Below are positions 59,991 through 64,000 of a stretch of DNA of 64,000 nt, one piece after another (positions within the stretch are counted from its first letter, which is position 1; every line of letters begins with the position of its first letter). The translations under genes were made by a program, and so were the position numbers. Under the pieces are notes generated by a model. That model worked only from the letters and a program-made list of their open reading frames with translations. It was not told where the DNA came from and did not search any database. Source of the DNA: Bacillus sp. OV166 (GTDB lineage Bacteria; Bacillota; Bacilli; Bacillales; Cytobacillaceae); NCBI RefSeq assembly GCF_900177675.1, contig NZ_FXWM01000002.1:248001-312000 (forward strand), written 5' to 3'.

Positions 59991-60262
59991 TCACTGATTT
60001 ATTACAGTAGGATTTACCTTGTTTGGAATCATTTTTTGTTTCATTGCTTTTCTCATTGTCAAATAACGAGCAGCGAAATAAGAACCCAATACATAGATAA
60101 CTGCTAGTGCTTGGAAAGATAGTGTCTTTACGGTAGGGAATATACAGAACCAGACTCCCGCCCAATTAGGAATATTAATATTGATGGAAGCGGTACTTAT
60201 CCAACCAGCAAGAAGCAGTTTAATAAGAGTTCCATTTAAAAAGGAACCGCGATAGGCGATTC
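59991..60262 (-). pseudogene. C-terminal remnant of an FTR1-like iron permease (tentative)
   Basis: About 90 codons on the minus strand, open but without a start: FLNGTLIKLLLAGWISTASI, NIPNWAGVWFCIFPTVKTLS, FQALAVIYVLGSYFAARYLT and a basic tail. The 'FPTxxTLxxQxxxxxxxxGSYxxA' end resembles FTR1/EfeU permeases. It lies 10 bases downstream of the 505-aa membrane protein with duplicated C-terminal domain. Assignment is moderate; the truncation is clear. Confidence 0.5.
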
Positions 60263-60271
60263 CTAAGATTA

Positions 60272-61789
60272 TTATTTATTTGCTGCGTTTATGGTACTAA
60301 GTGAATTGTTAAGTGCTGTTTTACACTTGTTTACATCAGGATTCGATGAACGAACTGCTGCTAATACAACATCAATTGTTCCATCAATTTTCGTCCATGA
60401 AGCGCCATCGATTTTTCGAAGCTTAGGTTCCTGTGTGTCCCATTGATGTTCTAATTCATCTGCCCCTTTTTTTGCTGAAGCAAAGTCATTTTTGTTTACA
60501 GCGTTTAGTATATCATTTTCGATTTTTACAAAATCGTTTAACTGTCCAGATAATGTAGTTTGTGAGGCACCAGATTTTGATGTTGATTTATTTGCACCTT
60601 TTAAGACACTAAGTGAATTAGTAAGTGCTGTTTTGCTTTGTTTAACATCAGGTTTTGAAGAACGAACTGCTGCTAGCACAGAGTCAATTGTTCCATCAAT
60701 TTTTGTCCATGTAGTGCTATCAATTTTTCGAAGCTTAGGTTCTTGTGTATCCCACTGATGTTCCAAATTATCAGCGCCTTTTTTTGCTGAAGAAAAGTCG
60801 TTTTTATTTACAGCGTTTAGCATATCATTTTCAATTTTAACAAAATCGTTTAATTGACCTGCTAATGTAGCTTGCTCTTCAGCACCTTGTGATGCAATAT
60901 TATTACTGCGCCAGTTATAACCACCTATACCAACAACTAAGAAAATTACGAGTACAACAATCGTTTGTGTTAGCACATGTTTCTTATTTGCATTTCTTTG
61001 GTTTGTTTCCGCTATATCACTTTTAGCATTTGTATCAATTTTTGAAACGGCAAGGAAAACGATGATCGCTAAAATAGCGATAAGAAAAATCACACTCGTA
61101 ACGGTTGTCCCGAGTCCTAATCCGCCATTTACTTTTGATTGAGATAGGTAATCTCCAATTGACGCTCCAAGCGGACGAGTTAAAATATACGCAATCCAGA
61201 AAGCTAATACTCCGTCAAGTTTCAAAAATTTATAAGCTAAGAACACAAGAGCAATAATAATAACAACGCCTATTCCTGTGTTAAGATAACCAAAACCAAG
61301 TTGTTCGGAATATAAATCGCCGACCGCTGTTCCAAGTGCAAAGGTGAAAAGGATCGTAAGCCAGTAGAAAACCTCTCTTTTTCTAGTAAAAATCGAGTGG
61401 ATCGATAGTGTTTTTTCACTAAGATACCATAATAGAAAAGTCAGTCCTAGTAGCACCGAGAAAACAGCTGTGCTAACCTCAAGTGGTACGCCCATATTAT
61501 CTGTCAAGTTATCCGTTACCAATGTTCCAAATACGCTTATAAGAACAACTGTTACCCAGTAAATCGCTGGTACATATTTGCTTGCTTTAAATTGAAAAAA
61601 CAATGCAATAAAAAATGCAGCTCCCATAATAATGGTAGTAAGAGTTAAACCAAGTCCAATGTTGAAATTGATGAAATCAGCAAATGTTTCACCAACAGTT
61701 GTACACAAAATTTTGATGATCCAAAAGAAAATCGTCACTTGTGGCACTTTGTTAAGTAAAATTTTCATTTTATTTTGGTTTTCTTGCAT
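60272..61789 (-). CDS. COG4705-type membrane protein with duplicated C-terminal helical domain
   Basis: 505 residues from ATG 61789 (AAAGGAGATTAT upstream). Residues 1-250: four repeated membrane pairs, each with a G(E/T)..(A/G)D motif (TTVGETFADFINFNIGLGLT, TLVTDNLTDNMGVPL, ALGTAVGDLYSEQLGFGYLN, RPLGASIGDYLSQSKVNGGL), as in COG4705 proteins. One more helix near 290, then two near-identical domains of about 90 residues (GQLNDFVKIENDMLNAVNKN, LEHQWDTQEPKLRKID). The duplication is obvious at DNA level (60272-60560 against 60580-60850). The C-terminal domain resembles DUF4363-like or FTR1-type extracytoplasmic domains. Metal transport is a guess. Confidence 0.7.
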   Translation of the reverse strand: MQENQNKMKILLNKVPQVTIFFWIIKILCTTVGETFADFINFNIGLGLTLTTIIMGAAFFIALFFQFKASKYVPAIYWVTVVLISVFGTLVTDNLTDNMGVPLEVSTAVFSVLLGLTFLLWYLSEKTLSIHSIFTRKREVFYWLTILFTFALGTAVGDLYSEQLGFGYLNTGIGVVIIIALVFLAYKFLKLDGVLAFWIAYILTRPLGASIGDYLSQSKVNGGLGLGTTVTSVIFLIAILAIIVFLAVSKIDTNAKSDIAETNQRNANKKHVLTQTIVVLVIFLVVGIGGYNWRSNNIASQGAEEQATLAGQLNDFVKIENDMLNAVNKNDFSSAKKGADNLEHQWDTQEPKLRKIDSTTWTKIDGTIDSVLAAVRSSKPDVKQSKTALTNSLSVLKGANKSTSKSGASQTTLSGQLNDFVKIENDILNAVNKNDFASAKKGADELEHQWDTQEPKLRKIDGASWTKIDGTIDVVLAAVRSSNPDVNKCKTALNNSLSTINAANK

Positions 61790-61880
61790 ATATAATCTCC
61801 TTTCTTTAAAGTGGTTTCCCACAACTTAATTTTATTTCTCTCTCTAAACAAGGATACCCATCCAAATCCAAGTTTATCAT

Positions 61881-61970
61881 TTAGGAGGTCCGCGCTGTTT
61901 CTCCCACAATGGTTGCCATAATCTTGACGATTTCAAAAAATATGGTGACTTGTGTTTCTTTGCTTATCAT
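61881..61970 (-). pseudogene. 29-codon N-terminal relic of a COG4705 paralogue
   Basis: MISKETQVTIFFEIVKIMAT then IVGETARTS aligns with the start of the next gene downstream (KVPQVTIFFWIIKILCTTVG then ETFADF). Everything after that is lost. It implies a former tandem duplication. Confidence 0.6.
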
Positions 61971-62964
61971 TTACCGATCTGAAGGTAGGACTATTTCAGT
62001 TTGTTCAGAAAATGCTAAGTTTTCTTAAAAAGGAACGCATCTCCTTTTTGGAAGTAGTCATTGTTTCCATCGCTTATTTTCATTTGAGATGATGTTAGTC
62101 TCTACTTCTCTACTATAATAGAAATTGGGGGGCTATTTATTAAAAACTGATTAAAATAAACTTAAGTGTCTATTAAGTTTAAGCGGCATTTTCTTCTTGT
62201 ACTTAAGGGCCAGGAGTGTTGAAGGAGGGAAAGTAATTTTTCATACTGGTAGAAGAAAAGGATGAGAAGGGATTACTTGAAGTTATTTTACCAGAAAGGG
62301 GAAATATTAAGGTTTTCAAGTCTATCCCAATTTCATTGTGATGGTATCTCAATCTTTTCCTTATATTATCCATTCATCAGGTTTTACAATATTGTAAAAC
62401 CTCATTAAATTCCTTTCGAAAAGTTTGTGAAGAAATACACTTAAAGTAAAGGGTGCTTTAACTTAATATAGAAAAACTTTAATAAACCGAAAATATACAG
62501 GTTTTTATTCACAAACTGTTTAATTTCGGCTATTTTCTATAAAAAACATACTGCCATAAACTAACATCTGGTTAAAATGACACTTGGTCAAAAAAAGAGC
62601 CATTTTCACGGCTCTTTTTGTTTTGGGGAAACCTGTAAATTAAAGGGGGTGGATATAAATAATAGAAATCCGTTCAGAAAAATAAAAGATGTGAAACCGA
62701 CAATTTCTAGCAATCTTAAAGATTGTATATATCGCTTGTCATCACAAATAAGGGGTAGCGTTAGGAAAAAAATCCGGATTTACAACGGTAGGAAATCCAA
62801 ATATTAAAAAGCATAATTTCTCAATTACAATACCGAGAAAATATGCTTTTAGTACTTCATAAAAGGCGCGCTGTTGTAATGGTCGGCTTTTCATTTTTTA
62901 TATCATATTCTGTTAAATTAAAGGAGCATCAGTAAAAAGAAGCTGTTGTTCATTAGGAGTTAGT
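61971..62964. other. long intergenic stretch with repeats and terminators
   Basis: A weak copy of the second repeat family at 62176-62235, a left unit of the first family at 62423-62473, terminator AAAGAGCC/GGCTCTTTTT at 62593-62620, and AAGCATAATTTCTC/GAGAAAATATGCTT at 62809-62852. A 53-codon GTG frame at 62649 (basic end SVRKKIRIYNGRKSKY) has GGGGG directly against its start and is uncertain. Confidence 0.45.
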
Positions 62965-63411
62965 ATGAAATATTCATTTATACGCTTTATCCTAGTAGGT
63001 ATTGTTAATACTATAGTTGGATTATTGATGTACATTTTTTTCATGCATTTGGTTTTTCCTATTGGCTATCTACTTTTCTTGGTAATACGTTAGGGGCATG
63101 TGTTAGCTACTTTTTAAACAGAAACTTTACATTTAATACCGAAAATTCGGTAACTCATAGTGCATTCCGATTTGTAATAGTCATATTGTGCTGCTACTTT
63201 ATTTCCTTTGATTTAGGGAAAAAGTAGCGGTATGGATTCTACAATCGAATGATCTCTTTAATATAAAGGTAAAATCAGACTTAGCCATCTTGATAAGTAC
63301 AGGGTTGTATACGGTGTTAAATTATTTGGACAGAGATTATTTGTGTTTCCTATCAATAAAATAAAGGCAGGAAATGTAAATATTCAAAAAAAAGAGGATT
63401 ATCATTTATGA
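62965..63411 (+). pseudogene. GtrA-family membrane protein, frameshifted
   Basis: TTAGGAGTTAG precedes ATG: MKYSFIRFILVGIVNTIVGL, then the frame is lost near 63045. STFLGNTLGACVSYFLNRNF and TFNTENSVTHSAFRFVIVIL follow in a second frame, then after another slip (near 63225) LYTVLNYLGQRLFVFPINKI in the third, to a TGA that overlaps the next ATG. GtrA proteins are small flippase-like proteins for polyprenyl-linked sugars. At least three slips, so it is decayed or badly read. Confidence 0.75.
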
Positions 63412-64000
63412 AATTAAAATCACATCTTGTCATTGCATTTATCATTAGTACCGTTTGTATTTTGGGCTTTAGTTTAATGTCTTTATTAATCAGTGATTAT
63501 AAGATCCTTCACTTTGACAGCAAGGTCATCGCAGCTATTCAAGGATTGGAATCACCATCCTTGACAAGTGTTATGAAATTTTTTACTTTTATAGGGTCTG
63601 CACCCTTTGTGATTGTCCTGAGCCTTATTTTATTGTTTTTTCTCTATAAAGTATTACACCATCGAATGGAATTACTTTTATTTATTGCTTCAATAATAGG
63701 CTCATCCGCTTTAAATGGACTTTTAAAACAGTTGTTTCATCGTGTTCGGCCCAACTTACATCGCTTAATTGACGTAGGAGGATACAGTTTCCCCAGTGGC
63801 CATGCTAAGAATGCCTTCACCGTTTATGCAATCATCACATTTTTATTATGGCGTCATATTCCAAGAAAATTGGGAAGAAGCATTCTTATCCTTTTTAGTA
63901 TTTTCATGATTCTTGCAATCGGGATTAGTCGGATTTATTTAGGGGTACATTACCCTAGTGATATTGTTGGGGGTTATTTCGCAAGTGGCTTCTGGTTGGC
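63408..64000 (+). CDS. PAP2-family phosphatase (partial at window end)
   Basis: 197 residues visible. Motif 1 KQLFHRVRP (KxxxxxxRP), motif 2 GGYSFPSGHAKN (PSGH) and motif 3 SRIYLGVHYPSDIV (SRxxxxxHxxxD) are all present, with six membrane helices. Such enzymes dephosphorylate undecaprenyl diphosphate or other lipid phosphates. ATG overlaps the stop of the GtrA-like gene (ATGA), suggesting coupled expression and a joint role in lipid-linked sugar metabolism. The C-terminus lies beyond the window. Confidence 0.9.
   Translation, partial: MKLKSHLVIAFIISTVCILGFSLMSLLISDYKILHFDSKVIAAIQGLESPSLTSVMKFFTFIGSAPFVIVLSLILLFFLYKVLHHRMELLLFIASIIGSSALNGLLKQLFHRVRPNLHRLIDVGGYSFPSGHAKNAFTVYAIITFLLWRHIPRKLGRSILILFSIFMILAIGISRIYLGVHYPSDIVGGYFASGFWL

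Noticed and set aside
62577..62807. 76-codon plus-strand frame
   Set aside because: Its first part lies in the terminator hairpin at 62593-62620. A shorter GTG frame from 62649 is only mentioned as uncertain.

Overview
The window is low-GC Firmicutes DNA from an endospore-forming Bacillaceae. Clear genus-level markers are the SR1/SR1P locus with two CcpN-type sites, YjcZ-family sporulation peptides, a GerPA/GerPF-type germination protein, a Spo0E-family phosphatase, a YrrS-like protein, a YolD protein under a LexA box, and a Zur regulon with perfect or near-perfect 7-1-7 boxes. I cannot name the species. There are no rRNA or tRNA genes.

Layout. 0-4.3 kb: zinc-starvation cluster (TIGR03943/permease pair, ZnuA-like lipoprotein, cysteine-poor L33, ZagA-type GTPase) with four Zur boxes. 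4.5-8.5 kb: VanW/YoaR-like protein, CotB-like protein and an ArsB-type transporter. 8.9-15.1 kb: a run of unrelated single genes (GNAT, hydrolase, RCC1-like, truncated glycosyltransferase, DUF5412- and DUF3953-like) separated by copies of a three-stem-loop repeat, giving a cassette-like look. 15.4-19.2 kb: plasmid-like debris, IS21 remnant, YhfH, Spo0E. 19.3-25.2 kb: copper cluster (CsoR, two CopZ, CopA, two paralogous His-rich exported proteins, a frameshifted ferredoxin). 25.4-27.6 kb: group II intron with its maturase. 27.8-34.1 kb: small proteins, YdjM-like hydrolase, SR1/SR1P, an N-acetylglutamate-synthase-like GNAT behind an ARG-box-like palindrome, a candidate CodY/CcpA-controlled ncRNA, and YolD. 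34.2-36.3 kb: second copy of the plasmid-like module, HxlR regulator, cupin. 36.6-42.9 kb: amine-use locus (IclR regulator, ammonium transporter, AraC regulator, TPQ copper amine oxidase, membrane protein). 43.8-49.4 kb: small membrane peptides and a decayed phage/plasmid block (RepL, VapE, terminase small subunit) flanked by inverted copies of a small structured element. 49.6-64 kb: scattered genes, many broken (GNATs, VOC, AAA ATPase, GtrA), IS21/IS1595/IS1182 relics, ZIP transporter, DedA, methyltransferase, an unusual membrane protein with a duplicated C-terminal domain, and a PAP2 phosphatase cut by the window end.

How it works together. Two metal-homeostasis modules are readable: Zur-controlled zinc sparing/uptake and CsoR-controlled copper export. 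The amine oxidase would release ammonia that the neighbouring AmtB-type protein could handle; the two transcription units share a 19-bp upstream motif. More than a dozen genes carry single-base frameshifts or nonsense codons, so the region is either decaying accessory DNA or contains assembly indels; this should be settled before any loss-of-function reading.
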